NCBI RefSeq assembly: GCF_000218685.1
Contig: NW_006763297.1
Location: 310,001-374,000, forward strand
Direction of reading: 5' to 3'
DNA length: 64,000 bases
DNA from: Serpula lacrymans var. lacrymans S7.9
Taxonomy: Eukaryota; Basidiomycota; Agaricomycetes; Boletales; Serpulaceae
The position numbers and the translations under genes were made by a program. Positions 12,501 to 23,306 of this stretch are shown here, one piece after another. A model generated the notes under the pieces. It was not told the DNA's origin. It did not search any database and saw only the letters and a program-made list of their open reading frames with translations. The first letter of the stretch is position 1. The number at the start of each line of letters is the position of its first letter.

Positions 12501-13291
12501 ATGCATAATGTAGCTGCGTCCCAAACCTGTTTATTACTCGATCGCAAGACAACTGAAGCCGATCACTGTGAACATTTTTCGTACGGTTTGTGAATTTCAA
12601 GTTCATTCACAAAGCTCAAATTGACATATCTTACAGGTTATCAAAAACAAAGCTAACGACAGACCGCGACAAGTATGTCATATTCTGTCGTTTCATATCC
12701 TCAACTTTAATGAACTATTGCAAACAGTTCTATGAGTTTGGGGCGTTCCAGTCCATTGACGCTCGAATTGATGTTTGGGCGACTAACAGTACTCTTGCAC
12801 CTAGAAAGGCCCAGCTTGATCTATTTTGCATAGATCTCTATTCCAGCTGGACCTCCTCAGAAACGCATGTAGTGGATCTATTGCCTAATCAAACGACAGA
12901 GCTCCTGTCTAAGCGGTGTCCCTCTCCTGATCCAGCGACGGGCGATCAAGTCGTCACCACGTCGCATTCGGTCGTTGTTTCTGCCCGTTTGCGTGATATA
13001 CAAACGGGTGAGGTATTATCTCGATTTTCAGACTGGCCCCAGCCGTATCGTTTCCTCGAATTTCCCAATCCGGGGCTCAAAATCCTCGTGAGTGGTGATG
13101 AGGTCAACATCGAAGTGACGCGGCCAGTGAAGGGTTTGGTATTGAGTGTGGATAGTGACGAGGTTAAATGGAGCGATAATGCATTAGACGTCATACCTGG
13201 AGATAAACAAACGATCGTTGCCAAAGGCCTGGGTGGACGAAGGGTCAAGGTGGCATATATGGGGAAAGAGAAAAGTAGCTTCCTCGAGTAA
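9536..13291 (+). CDS. Beta-mannosidase, GH2 family (fungal B type)
   Basis: More than ten short exons encode a GH2 enzyme that removes terminal beta-linked mannose from manno-oligosaccharides. It begins with the jelly-roll sugar-binding domain (FPSEIHVELL, PYVGFNEHTVQ-WVADKEWLYK). It continues through WDWGPELMTCGPYRPI, QRVGFRSIRL, the barrel segment GGSNWIPADNFLT, VRLWGGGVYEPDVFYD and LVWQDFQFACGVYP, then the acid/base motif CGNNE (near 11560-11575) and the nucleophile motif SEFGIPSFPD (near 12010-12035). Both catalytic glutamates are present. No signal peptide is visible at the chosen start MKVQTLELNANW, which fits the intracellular B-type enzymes. The last exon ends LGGRRVKVAYMGKEKSSFLE. 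The exact boundaries of some middle and late exons (about 12340-12730) are uncertain. Confidence 0.93.
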
Positions 13292-13555
13292 GACCACTCG
13301 TACAACCAAAAGATATCTGTTCTCTTAGTACTCTCACAAAGGAAAGCAAGCTGTCATGGGTCTTTGTTCATGAAAAATGTACAACAGATAACAGTCTTAA
13401 ATGCTGAGAAATGAATGGAAGACGATAACTAAGAGAATCAAGAAAAAAAGTCCATTTTAACTAGACGGAAAAAGCATTCTGTCCTACTCTCTCAAACTAG
13501 TCCAAAAGTCGGTCATACAAATATGGTAGCAACAAATACATCCATGCCAATCCAA

Positions 13556-16500
13556 TTATTCTCCTGCGAATAACCGGACAAGCATATACATTGTCGAACC
13601 GACGAAGCGCACAACTGTGAGGGTATTTCACGCATCAGCAGTGTCCCGGCTGGGGTAGCGTGGTTGCAGTGGACTTACATGCTAGACCGGCTACCGAAAA
13701 TAGTATGAAGGCCATATAGCCGTTGACTGCGGCGGAAGCCCCGCTACTAGCAGCTGTAGGCGTTGCCGCACTGCACAAAGAGGAAAGGTATGAGTTGCGG
13801 CATGCTGAATAGATCAAGAGGCTGTGTCACTTACACTACTACAGCTCCCAAAAGTGCCTGAACAAGAAAAGATATCAGCAACGAGGCTTCATCGTGTAAA
13901 ACTTTCACGTACATTACTCAAAGTCCAAACCAGAAGAACCTAGAACAGATGAATAAGCTGAGGATGACTTGGATATAGAACAACCACCCACATTAGTCCT
14001 AAACGTCTTGTAATAATCTTCTTGCTGAGTTGCAGGATCAGGCTTCGACTCTTCTTTAGGTGGCTTCGTCGAAAGCACGTGAATCGCGTCCTCGTATGCA
14101 GCATCGATATCCGTCTCCGCAGTTGGCACCGCCACTTCGACCTCGTTTTTGTTCTTGCCCGCGCTGACGACACCAAGGTCTGTGCTAACCTTGTTGTCGC
14201 CTTTCGTTCCCCAGGAGACATCGTGTACGTTTGCAAACTAGATAGGATGGAATGATGAGGGGGACCCGTTGAGTGTACTGTTTGGGGGGGGGACACTTAC
14301 TGCGTATACGTTTAGCACTGCTATGTATGACGGTGCCATGAGCATGTACTGGAGGAATGAAGTGATCATGTGCCAGGGTTCGAACTAGAAGGGGAACAAA
14401 ATGAGTTCCATGATACACGAATGATGCAATCACGAGAAGCCGAAAAGGCAGCTTACGAAAATGAGAGAAGAGACAATGTAAAGACCGAGCGTCGCACTAA
14501 GTGAGAGTATAACGTCTCTGAATATCGCATTAGAGAACAAATCGCTAGCCTGGATCGATCCATTGGCCTGCTTCACGCCTTCAATGCCCTTGTAAGCAAG
14601 CAGATAGGCCGCGACCGTCATGTAGACCGTAATCAACGCAAAGCCCAACATCGCGATCGTATACCCCCACTTTGATCCCTGCGGCCGATTACCGAGCGAG
14701 AGCAGGAAACACATGATGAGAAGACCTAGATAGAAGTAGTTCAGGATGTCGTTGACGATGTTGATCCCTTTGATATTGAACTCGCTCGACTCGAGCGCCC
14801 TGGTTAGGATGGTGAATGCGATGTAGAAATTTCCCTACACGCCATGGGTGGGTACATTCGACAAGCACTCGTCAATGAAAGTGGAAAGGATGAATAGGAA
14901 TTGGAAACTCACGAGTGCGAACCATGAGAAGACAAGATTGTAGGTTTGGTATACCAACTCAATGTGAATCCAGAATTTCCGCATGAAAGAGTGTGAAGAG
15001 CGATATATGTAGTAGAAGTGTACCGTACTATGGATCGCGGCGAAGAATGAACCGTTCAGCCAGCGTCGACGCTGTGATATCAGTTCCGGGACCTATCATA
15101 CATGTTCAGATCAAGATGCTAGACTAAACGTTGTCTTAAAACGACAAATGCATACCTGATCAGGTACATCCGTAACAGCATACGCAGATTTGACGTAGTG
15201 CAAAATCCATGACCCACCACGTTTAGAGACGAGTTCCCAACACAAGATCTACGCAATCCAGGTCAACCCAAAAAAGGAAGCAGACGATCAAAATCGAAGC
15301 TTACTCGATCTTCGGCGAGATACATGTTCGCGGTAAATATGTTCGCGCCTGCGCCATGCATCTTCTCGCCCAAGAAGTATTTCTGTAGTGGCCCCTCGCC
15401 CATATCGTCATTCATCAGCGCGTAATAGCGATATGCGCTGAATGCACCAGGAAGCACGGTAATGTATCCAAAAACGGATTCTCTGCGCAATTTGTCAATC
15501 GGAGTACAGACAAGACGGGATGGTAAAAGAGAAATACTTACAGGGGCTTGTCCAAGATGTTCGACATTTTGTACTCGAAGTTCTGTGCGGCAACAAGAGG
15601 ATTGATGAGATATTGTCCGTACTTGCCCTTGAGCGCAACAATTTCGCCGCATGCGCCGCCAACATTGGAATTGATGTCGAATGCTTTCCAGAGATGGTAT
15701 ATCGATGTTGGGCCAGGCATGGTACCGACATCGAGAAGGACGCAGACGTTGGGTAGGAGAATCGGGCCGAATGCATTGAAGAACCAACGGTGAGAATTGA
15801 TTTTTTTCTGATTCTTTTCTTTTAAGCAGAAAATTATCTGCACCGGAACTACTCCCTTCTCTGCACCTTCGATCTTCATCGACGGCGAGACCGAAACTAT
15901 CGATAGCAGATATGCTCAGAAAATATCGGGTAATGGAGTAAATCAAACGAGCGCTTACTTTGCGTGGTATATTCGTATATGTGAGCCGTTACAGCCTTTC
16001 CATTTACGATGTTCTATATAATAGATGTAAGCATGTTGTCATAATTTGTAGGTGTATGCAATGAAACAAACCTTGGCAATTCCATCCTGATATGCACCCA
16101 TGGCAGCGATGACACTGAGCGTTCGAGAATTGATTTTCGACCGTCCATCACTGACGATACACACCACGACCTTTTTCCACCCATCCTTTCCCCACGTCTT
16201 GCTACGATCTCGCTTGCATAAATGTGCAATATTCTTGATCACACCATGCATGGTCCGACAGAATAGCTCCTCATCCTCGTTGTACATAGTCAACACGATA
16301 AAGAGCTCGGTTCGACGCGGCGGATCATAGTGAACTTGACGGAGAGTAAAACCATCGTCCTTGAAATCGTTGGGGTCAGAAGTAGCAGCGGAGTAGCGCA
16401 TGTGAGTGAATTCCCGTTCGTTGCGCAGAGCGCACATGTTGAGCAGCTTAGAGGGCACGGCAGCATCGAGGACGAAATTTCCATGAAAGAGTCTGAACAG

Positions 16501-17176
16501 AAGATGAGTTCTGATAAACGAGCGAAATATAACAAGTCGAAAACTTACTCCACTTTCTTTGTCGTCTTATGACGTCGAGGAACGCGCTGCGGTATACGGC
16601 CGTAACGGATATTGTTCTCTTCTCTGTCATCTGGTGTCGGTTCGTCGTATGATCCAATCATGGTGACAGATGAAGACGGGTACACGCTGTCTCTATTGAG
16701 AAGAGGAATGTCACCCGTATCACCGATTTCCTGCTCCTGGTCTTCTTGTATTTCATAGCTGGGGTTAAACTGGGAAGGAGGGCGAAGAAGGGGCTGCGGA
16801 GTGGGCGCATAATGATCGTAGGGGTTGTCGTGAAGATTGTACACCTCAGGCTGGTGCTGCGGAGGCGGGGGAGACTGGACATGGAGGTATGGAGAATGGG
16901 TTTGAGGTGGTGGCGAATACACGGTTGGTGGCTGAGGGACTGGGTTGGAGAAGGGGTCAGGAAGTATTGGTTGGTACGGCTGGTTCTCGTATTGCTGGTG
17001 TTGTTGTTCGTAAGGATGAGGCGTCTGGCTTGTGAATGGATCCTGATACGGATGGTATCCGTCATTCACGTTGTCGTAGTATGGCCTCTGGCCGTCCTGT
17101 TGATGCCACCCCGCATCAAAGGTCATATCCTGCAGATAATGGCTGTGATGATGCTTACCTCTGGGTATCTCGACAT
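13556..17176 (-). CDS. CHS: Chitin synthase (GT2, processive, multi-pass)
   Basis: A many-exon gene for plasma-membrane chitin synthase, which polymerises UDP-GlcNAc into cell-wall chitin. The N-terminus (about 200 residues) is Pro/Gln/Tyr-rich and disordered. The conserved core follows: [73 protein letters not shown] (catalytic EDR) and [11 protein letters not shown] (QRRRW). A C-terminal set of membrane helices ends near [16 protein letters not shown] and [19 protein letters not shown]. Domain order matches the class I-III branch of chitin synthases. An 18-nt first exon (17176-17159, MSRYPE) splices neatly to DMTFDAGW; otherwise translation could start at 17126. All catalytic motifs are intact. 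Confidence 0.93.
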
Positions 17177-18202
17177 GATTGTCCTTCCTGAAGGTGCTAG
17201 TTCGATGTATAAGAGGAAAAAAAGAGAAACGAAAGGGTTATGTCACTGTAATAAAACGTGGATCCACAAGGCGGTTCAGAGAGACTCACGCTCAGGTCAC
17301 GCGTCGGGCGGCTACACCGTTGCCAAGGTGGCAGTGCATGCTACAGCCACCGTATTTTTGATTCAAAAATGCTGTGGGTGGTCTTATCGAGACTCATCGC
17401 TCCCTTACTTACTCATGTCAACCAGTACTTTTGTATCCCGCAGCACTTTGCCCAGCATATCCAGTGGACAATATCTGCGCAGCACAACTGCGGGGACAAG
17501 CATTTGATATGACGGCCATGGAGTCCCGCCAGGTCCCGCAAGAGGTCTCACAAGGATATCAAATGTGCTATGACGCCCAAGGTCTCTATTATTTGGTTGC
17601 CGAAGCGCTTTAACGAGGCTACGAAGCACGCACTTTGAAGCATTGATATTCAGAAACTACTCTAATCTTGGTATCACTTCCTCCACCTGCCTTATAATGA
17701 AACAAAGTCTCGTTCAAGACCAATGTTCGACTCGGATTCGCGATTATGATACATTCCAGTGTTGAGCACTCTCGTGAACGAACCTCCTGGTTTTCCTACT
17801 GTAGAAGTGGCCATTTTCGTTATCTGTCTCTATGTTGGATGTAACAACGCTGCTGGCTACCAAGTTCCAACGCTAGCCTTTTTCATACCGAGGCCACGAA
17901 ATAATGAAAACGTGGTCATTTCGATGCGCTCACTTGGTTGTATCTCTGGCTGGTATCGACATCAACGCATCTTACCGCTGGCGCCAACCAAAAACATAAT
18001 GCTGTTTATCAGTCCCGGTTCGTCGTGACGTCATGTGGTCAGCTGGAATTACTGCCAGGCCCGGGACACCTGCTCTTCCAAAGAGTGAAAATAGTCCATA
18101 TTCTCAGGGAGAAGGACCCGGTAATCACTATATCCACTTTCCCGTCGTGTCTCGTACATGTCCTCGTCTTCCACCGCCTTGACCACAGACAGCCCATACA
18201 CC
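17177..18202. other. Divergent promoter region between chitin synthase and the SDR gene
   Basis: About 1 kb between two divergently transcribed genes, so it should hold both promoters. The open frames present have no recognisable similarity. No repeat or TE end was seen. Confidence 0.55.
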
Positions 18203-19288
18203 ATGCCAAGAGTCTGGTTCAGTGCGTACTTAACCAAGCGTGCATTAACAAAAAAATTCCACCCCCTCTTCTAGTCACAGGCGCATCATCAGGATTCGGC
18301 TATCTAGTCACCCAACAAGCCCTCAAAGCAGGCGATAACGTCGTCGCCACCCTCCGCAACCCATCTGCCCTCACCGCCCTCACCGCCCTCTACCCCCCCT
18401 CCCAGCTCCTCGCCCTCCCCCTCGACGTCACCGACCCCTCCTCCATCACCGCCGCCTTCCAGCACGCACGCGCCACCTTCGGGCGCGTTGACGTCGTGTT
18501 CAACAACGCTGGGTTCTACGTCGTGTCCGAGGCGGAGGGCATCAGCGATGTGCGCGCCCGGCAGGCGTTTGAGGTGCTCTTCTGGGGCGCCGCGGCGGTG
18601 TCGAGGGAGGCGGTGGCGTTCTTTAGGGATGTGAATGATCCGAGGGGGGGAAGGCTCCTCCAGATGTCGTCGCGCACGGCGCTGGAAGGGCCGGCATGCT
18701 CTGTCCACTACGCAGCTGCGTGAGTGACACGATGTTGCCGCTTATCTTTTGCTGGCAGACTAACGCCATATCATTGTACGACGTAGCAAGGCAGGTAAGT
18801 GCCTTTACTTGAGAAAGCGCTTCTCTCCCACCCAACTTCGCTTAGCTTTGGAGTGTTTGTCCGAAGGATATGCCGCTGAGCTCGACCCTAAGTGGAATAT
18901 CAAGGTAAACATCCTGAGTAGCGCAAGAATACAAATGCGGGAATTTTAACCAGACCACCGGAATTAGATAACTATCGTCGAGCCCGGGCTGTTTCGCACG
19001 CCCGCCACTTCGAACTGCATCATCGAGCCCGTTCACCCAGCTTATACCGACCCTGCGCTGCCAACGATGAAGTACAGAAGCTTGTATCCCGGCGTAGAGC
19101 GGATCTTCACGGGGGATGCAGAGAAGCTGGCGCAAGCGATGTTGCGTCTCGTCGAGCTTGACGATCCGCCGCTGCGCCTCCCGTTGCATCAGATCGCGTT
19201 GGATACGCTGAAGAGGAAGGGAGCGAGCTTGATCAAGGCCGCTGATGACTGGGAGGGGTGGTCAGACGATATTTATCTCAGCCAGTGA
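18203..19288 (+). CDS. Short-chain dehydrogenase/reductase (SDR), classical type
   Basis: Exons 18203-18221, 18275-18719, 18787-18794 (8 nt), 18846 to about 18903 and about 18970-19288 join in frame to about 280 residues. The first exon reads MPRVWF and splices to ITGASSGFG, the Rossmann TGxxxGxG motif (about 8-14). NNAGFY and LPLDVTD follow. The catalytic region has Ser in the MSSRTAL strand and the YAAAKAA motif (Tyr-x3-Lys) assembled across the microexon. VEPGLFRTPA follows, as in SDRs of the NADP-linked ketoreductase-like type. The C-terminus matches the fungal SDR tail (LRLPLHQIALDTLKRK). Substrate unknown. The G+C content of exon 2 is markedly higher than its neighbours. Confidence 0.9.
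18787..18794 (+). other. 8-nt microexon in the SDR gene
   Basis: The sequence CAAGGCAG is flanked by an acceptor (ACGTAG) and a donor (GTAAGT). Including it is the only way I found to join YAA (ending in GC) to A-A-K-A-ALECLSEG. It restores the catalytic Tyr-x3-Lys segment of the SDR. The exon carries the Lys codon. Confidence 0.8.
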
Positions 19289-19372
19289 ACAAGCGCTGGA
19301 TGTCTATACCCGGTGGACACAGACGTGTCTGACACTGTCACGGCGGAAAAGAAAATATATTGTCATAAATCA

Positions 19373-20929
19373 CTACTCTGACTCACAATCAGGATCAGTA
19401 TCAAAGTCGGTGTCATTATCGTAAAAGAAACCATCCGTGTCATGGAACTCCTCCACCCTCACGAGCTGCCTCAACTGGCTCATCTCCGCATCATCACACT
19501 CTAAGGGGTGAAAACATGATTTTGGCAGACGCACGGCCTCGAGAGGGTATCCAGCAGATGCTCGTGCTCGAACGATATCGATTAACGGACCAACGCCAGA
19601 TTTTCTGCCGCAAGAAATAGTGCGCATACGCTGGCATGGGTATCCTGTGAGTATCTGGTCCGAGCTCAGGTCGGAATCGGTGACTTGAAGCTGTTTGTTG
19701 GATCCTGGCAAGATGTTATTACTCGAAAATGATAGCGCTGGAGTATACGCTCGCGCGTGAATAGCTTCCCCCCTCAATCTCCGCTGAGACTGAGGTATCA
19801 GAAAAGAACCAAGATCGTCCGTCACCTCAAGCTCAATATTTTCAAGCATCGGAAAATGAACCAAAGATTCTGGTCTCAGCTGATTAAGGTATATCACGAA
19901 ATACAGACGGAGAGTTTTGAGAACAGGGTACCATGGTTTGTGTGACAGCTGCCCAAAGATCTTGTCGAGAGAGAAGCCAGTGGTGTAGCAGAGTTCTAGA
20001 TATTCCAGAGAAGGCGCCATGAGCGAAAGGAGTAGTAGCGTCGATTGTCTATCGGCGCAGTTAACGCCCAAGAAGCGCAGCGAAGGTGCTGTGACAATAC
20101 TCTTCGGACCCACCGCATCAAAGGAAGGCGATTTTCCACGAATGACGAGCTTCTCCAGGGCAGGGCAGTTTGCAATGACATCTTGAAACTCGCTCCAGCT
20201 GAGTCCCCTACTATCTAAATCAACCAAAAAGTCGAGACTGACGAGGCCAGAAAGCGGAGAACAGCACTTTAGGCAAATGTGCTTGAGCTTGAGGGAGCGC
20301 AGGGAAGGCGTATGTTTGGGAAGGCAATATTTGTGGTCAGATCTATGCGGCGTTTGAGGAGCTGCGGACTGTTCCAAGGTTATGTGCCTGAGGAATGGAG
20401 CAGATATGTTTTCGAATTGCGGAATGAATCGATCGTCGAGCTCAAGCGACTTCAACACCAAACATCGCCATCGATTTGCGTGGGGAATAAATGTGTCGAT
20501 CAGTTGTTGTGTGCTCCAGGTAGAAGCCCTATGCGAGTGATTTACGATGAAATCGATCGACAGCGGCTCAGATCTCTCCAAGCAGAGCTGGGGAAAGGAA
20601 AGGCTATATTCGGGGGTGATGCAGATCGTGCGCCAGAGAAATGGAAGATCCCTTGCTACTTCACGCCAGCGGCGACAGATGCACGCTACCAGAAGGGAGA
20701 AAGGGGGGAGCGTTCGAGGGGATTTCTCCGTGTTACCAATAGTAAAGATCGCTGCGAGAAGCTCGTTAGGAAGATCTTGGATATGGAACCTCCATGGTGG
20801 TTCCCCGACACCCTCTTCCACAGCCAGAAGATCAAGAATGTTATCTGCTAACGACGACTCTGAGACAGAGCTTTCTGACCCAGAATTCCTGTAGCGAATA
20901 GGCAATTGTGAGCTGGTAACAACGGCCAT
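19373..20929 (-). CDS. F-box/LRR-like protein, single exon
   Basis: One uninterrupted frame of 518 residues. The F-box core is at about 47-95 (IQDLPNELLAAIFTIG, then LLVACICRRWREVARDLPFLWRTI), the classic Agaricomycete F-box-like signature. It is followed by leucine-rich repeats with spaced LxxLxL patterns (SLRSLKLKHICL, ALEKLVIRG, SLEYLELCY, MLENIELEV). It probably acts as a substrate adaptor of an SCF ubiquitin ligase. The last 20 residues are very acidic with many Asp. Its stop codon lies only 84 bp from the convergent SDR stop, so the 3' UTRs probably overlap. Substrate unknown. Confidence 0.88.
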   Translation of the reverse strand: MAVVTSSQLPIRYRNSGSESSVSESSLADNILDLLAVEEGVGEPPWRFHIQDLPNELLAAIFTIGNTEKSPRTLPPFSLLVACICRRWREVARDLPFLWRTICITPEYSLSFPQLCLERSEPLSIDFIVNHSHRASTWSTQQLIDTFIPHANRWRCLVLKSLELDDRFIPQFENISAPFLRHITLEQSAAPQTPHRSDHKYCLPKHTPSLRSLKLKHICLKCCSPLSGLVSLDFLVDLDSRGLSWSEFQDVIANCPALEKLVIRGKSPSFDAVGPKSIVTAPSLRFLGVNCADRQSTLLLLSLMAPSLEYLELCYTTGFSLDKIFGQLSHKPWYPVLKTLRLYFVIYLNQLRPESLVHFPMLENIELEVTDDLGSFLIPQSQRRLRGEAIHARAYTPALSFSSNNILPGSNKQLQVTDSDLSSDQILTGYPCQRMRTISCGRKSGVGPLIDIVRARASAGYPLEAVRLPKSCFHPLECDDAEMSQLRQLVRVEEFHDTDGFFYDNDTDFDTDPDCESE

Positions 20930-21493
20930 AAAATTTGTGTGTTGTACCTTGTGGGAGACATGTACTGCTCAAGGACTGTAAGATAAGATGGAGTAGTGTG
21001 TTTATATAAACTCACTGTTCTGGATCAGAGAGAGGTGAACTTTGAGCTGTGATGTGGTGGCCAGCACTTTGGACTGTTGCCGTGACGTCACCCACATGCA
21101 TATTGGTATTCCAGATCGGAAATGTGGAAGGAACCGAATATCAATGGCAATCCAAGCGACTATCAGGTGATACACTGGAAGCACCTGGAGTAAGTAACAA
21201 CAAGCTGAACACATCGAGCAAAAAGTCAGGGGAAATCGCACAAGTGCGATCGTTTAGAACTGCACTTTCGAATAGAGATGAGAGTCTCAGGCATGGCTGG
21301 ATCCTTATCTCAGGAACGACTTCCTTGCTTAGAGAAGACTAGGCCTGTTGAGATAAGATAACGAATTGACCATAAGTGGCGTCGGCAACTCGGCCATAAG
21401 AGGCGTGACACGGTGTGACTAATCAAAACCCGTGCACTCGGACCCGTTCCAAGTGTCCGTTCATGTTATAGGCTGTTTCAGCCCCACACTACC
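20930..21493. other. Divergent intergenic region between two F-box genes
   Basis: Holds the promoters of the minus-strand F-box gene and the plus-strand F-box-like gene. Near 21354-21410 there is a short direct-repeat-like pair (CATAAGTGGCGTCGGC and CATAAGAGGCGTGACA). No gene seen. Confidence 0.5.
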
Positions 21494-22966
21494 ATGCCTG
21501 CTTCCATGGACACCATACTTCTGCTTTATCCAAGACCGCTGGTGCAGCATTCTGGCCGTTTACTGCTGCTCCCTCTTCTCCCTCACAAACCCCCCTTGAA
21601 ACCTTTGCCATCGGAGGTATGGTCAACCATATTCACCCATGTCCTCAGTGCCACAGACCACACACCCGGGCATCCCAGTAGCTGCAATAAACCGTGGCAG
21701 CCATTGCTGTTGGTATGCAAGAGTTTTACAGTGAGTTCTTATCTTTCTAGATAGAATATCCAAGCACCAGTGAGACACTCTCACAGATCATGTATGTTAT
21801 TCTTCCTTATTTTTTCATCCCACCTGTTATATCGCGTTTCGAAGTCGGCTACTCATTATTTTGACTTGCAGAGCGTTGTAATGCCGCTGTTTTTCTCCCG
21901 CGTACGCATCTGCACCCTCACTTCCCTTGACATGTTCACCTCCCGTCTCCAAAACGCAGACAAGAAATGGGACTCAATCTGCCGCATTCCATACTCTACT
22001 CCCGGTCGGTGGGTGCAAGTCCTCGATCTCGCCTGTCTCCCAAAGTTTGAAGCGTTCGTCATTGACTCGCTCCTGACCCAATTGTTTCCCTTGCTCCCCT
22101 TTCTGACGCGCTTGTCAATTAACCCGACGATGTCTATGAGCCGTCGAGCTCTGGCTGCATTGGCACTACGAGACGGATGCCAAAATTTGCGCGTTCTAGA
22201 GGGAATATCTTACGACCCTTCTTTCAACTCCTCGATCACCACAAGCAATGACCCGCTTGTACAACTCTTGCATTCCTGCCCCAACTTGGAGCAGCTGGAA
22301 ATGTTCGGCTTAGGGCTCGATCCGGCAGACATCGACAGCACGTCAGACGCCGAGAGCGGCATGCAAACGATATGCAACCTGTCTCTTCATCTCGGACAAC
22401 TCCATACCCTCGCCCTCCTTTCTATGCCGTCGTCGTCTCTGCTTTGGGCACTCATCAACACCAGCCTTCCTTCTCTGCGTAAAGTCACGGTCACCCCTTA
22501 TGATGATATACCCTATCCCATCTCTCTCGTGTCACGATTCATCCAAGTCCACGGGCTCCTACTTCACTCGCTCTCATTCTTCACCCCCAAGTTGTGGCCC
22601 ACGCTTTTGCACACCTCTCCGTCCACGATCTTCCACTCTGCCCCGAATCTGAGGCATCTCTCATTGGAATGTCCCCTGCCCATGCTAACCGTCCCGCACG
22701 ACTCAGACTCATCTTCCCCGTCGCTCTGCCTGAAAATACTATCCATCCCGAGGCCCAACTCTGATTCATGGAGGATATTGGAGAGACTGCTTCCCCATTT
22801 GCCCCACCTCGTAGCCGTGCGAGTGCGGGATGTACGGTGGCTGAGACGGGGTATGACGCCTAGGGCTCAAGAGGCGGGTGTGCAGGGTGAGATGAGGGGG
22901 TGGCGAAGACGGTTGGCTCGTCGGGGCATCAACTTGCTCGATGGAGATTGGAAGGAAACAGACTAA
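21494..22966 (+). CDS. F-box-like/LRR-like protein
   Basis: Two exons (21494-21730 and 21872-22966) give about 443 residues. The F-box-like core is PLPSEVWSTIFTHVLSAT, then PWQPLLLVCKSFT, and splices to SVVMPLFFSRVRI, the usual continuation in this family. Leucine-rich segments follow (NLEQLEMFGLGL, QLHTLALLSM, NLRHLSLECPL, SLCLKILSIPRP). The C-terminus is very basic (MRGWRRRLARRG). It is a probable SCF adaptor or an F-box-like orphan. Start codon chosen as the first ATG of the frame; MDTILL five codons later is also possible. Confidence 0.82.
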
Positions 22967-23306
22967 AAATCCAAAAGAGATTTAAAGCTCATTATGCTTG
23001 TATATAGGAATATATGCCTCTCCACTCAGTCCAGCAATGCATCATCAGCCCGTTGGCCCTTATGTCTATCATCCAGTCCCAAGCCCTCTAGCAAACAAAG
23101 TTCTTACGTGACAAGGCGACGAGAAATGAATGTCCGTGAGGTTTCGCTTCGTGTCAACGCTAGTACTGTGATGGAGCATCACATGACAAGTCCGTAAGCC
23201 GTGATACAACGAAAAAGGATGGAAGGCTAGCGCCTTTCCTTTGGCGCCAGCTTTTGCAGTGAGTAAATGTATATCGGGTACATACTAGAAAAGTATATCA
23301 TCTTGT
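22967..23306. other. Convergent intergenic region
   Basis: Lies between the 3' ends of the F-box-like gene and the FAD monooxygenase gene. It contains a short inverted pair around 23229-23252 (GCTAGCGCC...GGCGCCAGC) that could form a hairpin. No gene seen. Confidence 0.5.

Noticed and set aside
14390..14400. tRNA B-box-like word GGTTCGAACT
   Set aside because: It lies in the chitin synthase gene, has no A box at the right distance and no cloverleaf pairing.
16746..17507. Plus-strand frame of 253 codons opposite the chitin synthase N-terminus
   Set aside because: It is the antisense of the Pro/Gln-rich N-terminal exon and lacks any motif; the minus-strand protein is clearly a chitin synthase.
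18304..18708. Minus-strand frame of 134 codons opposite the SDR
   Set aside because: High G+C content of the SDR exon suppresses stops on the other strand; the translation is Gly/Glu low-complexity without a domain.
20279..20851. Plus-strand frame of 190 codons opposite the single-exon F-box gene
   Set aside because: It is a shadow of the F-box/LRR frame with no recognisable domain.
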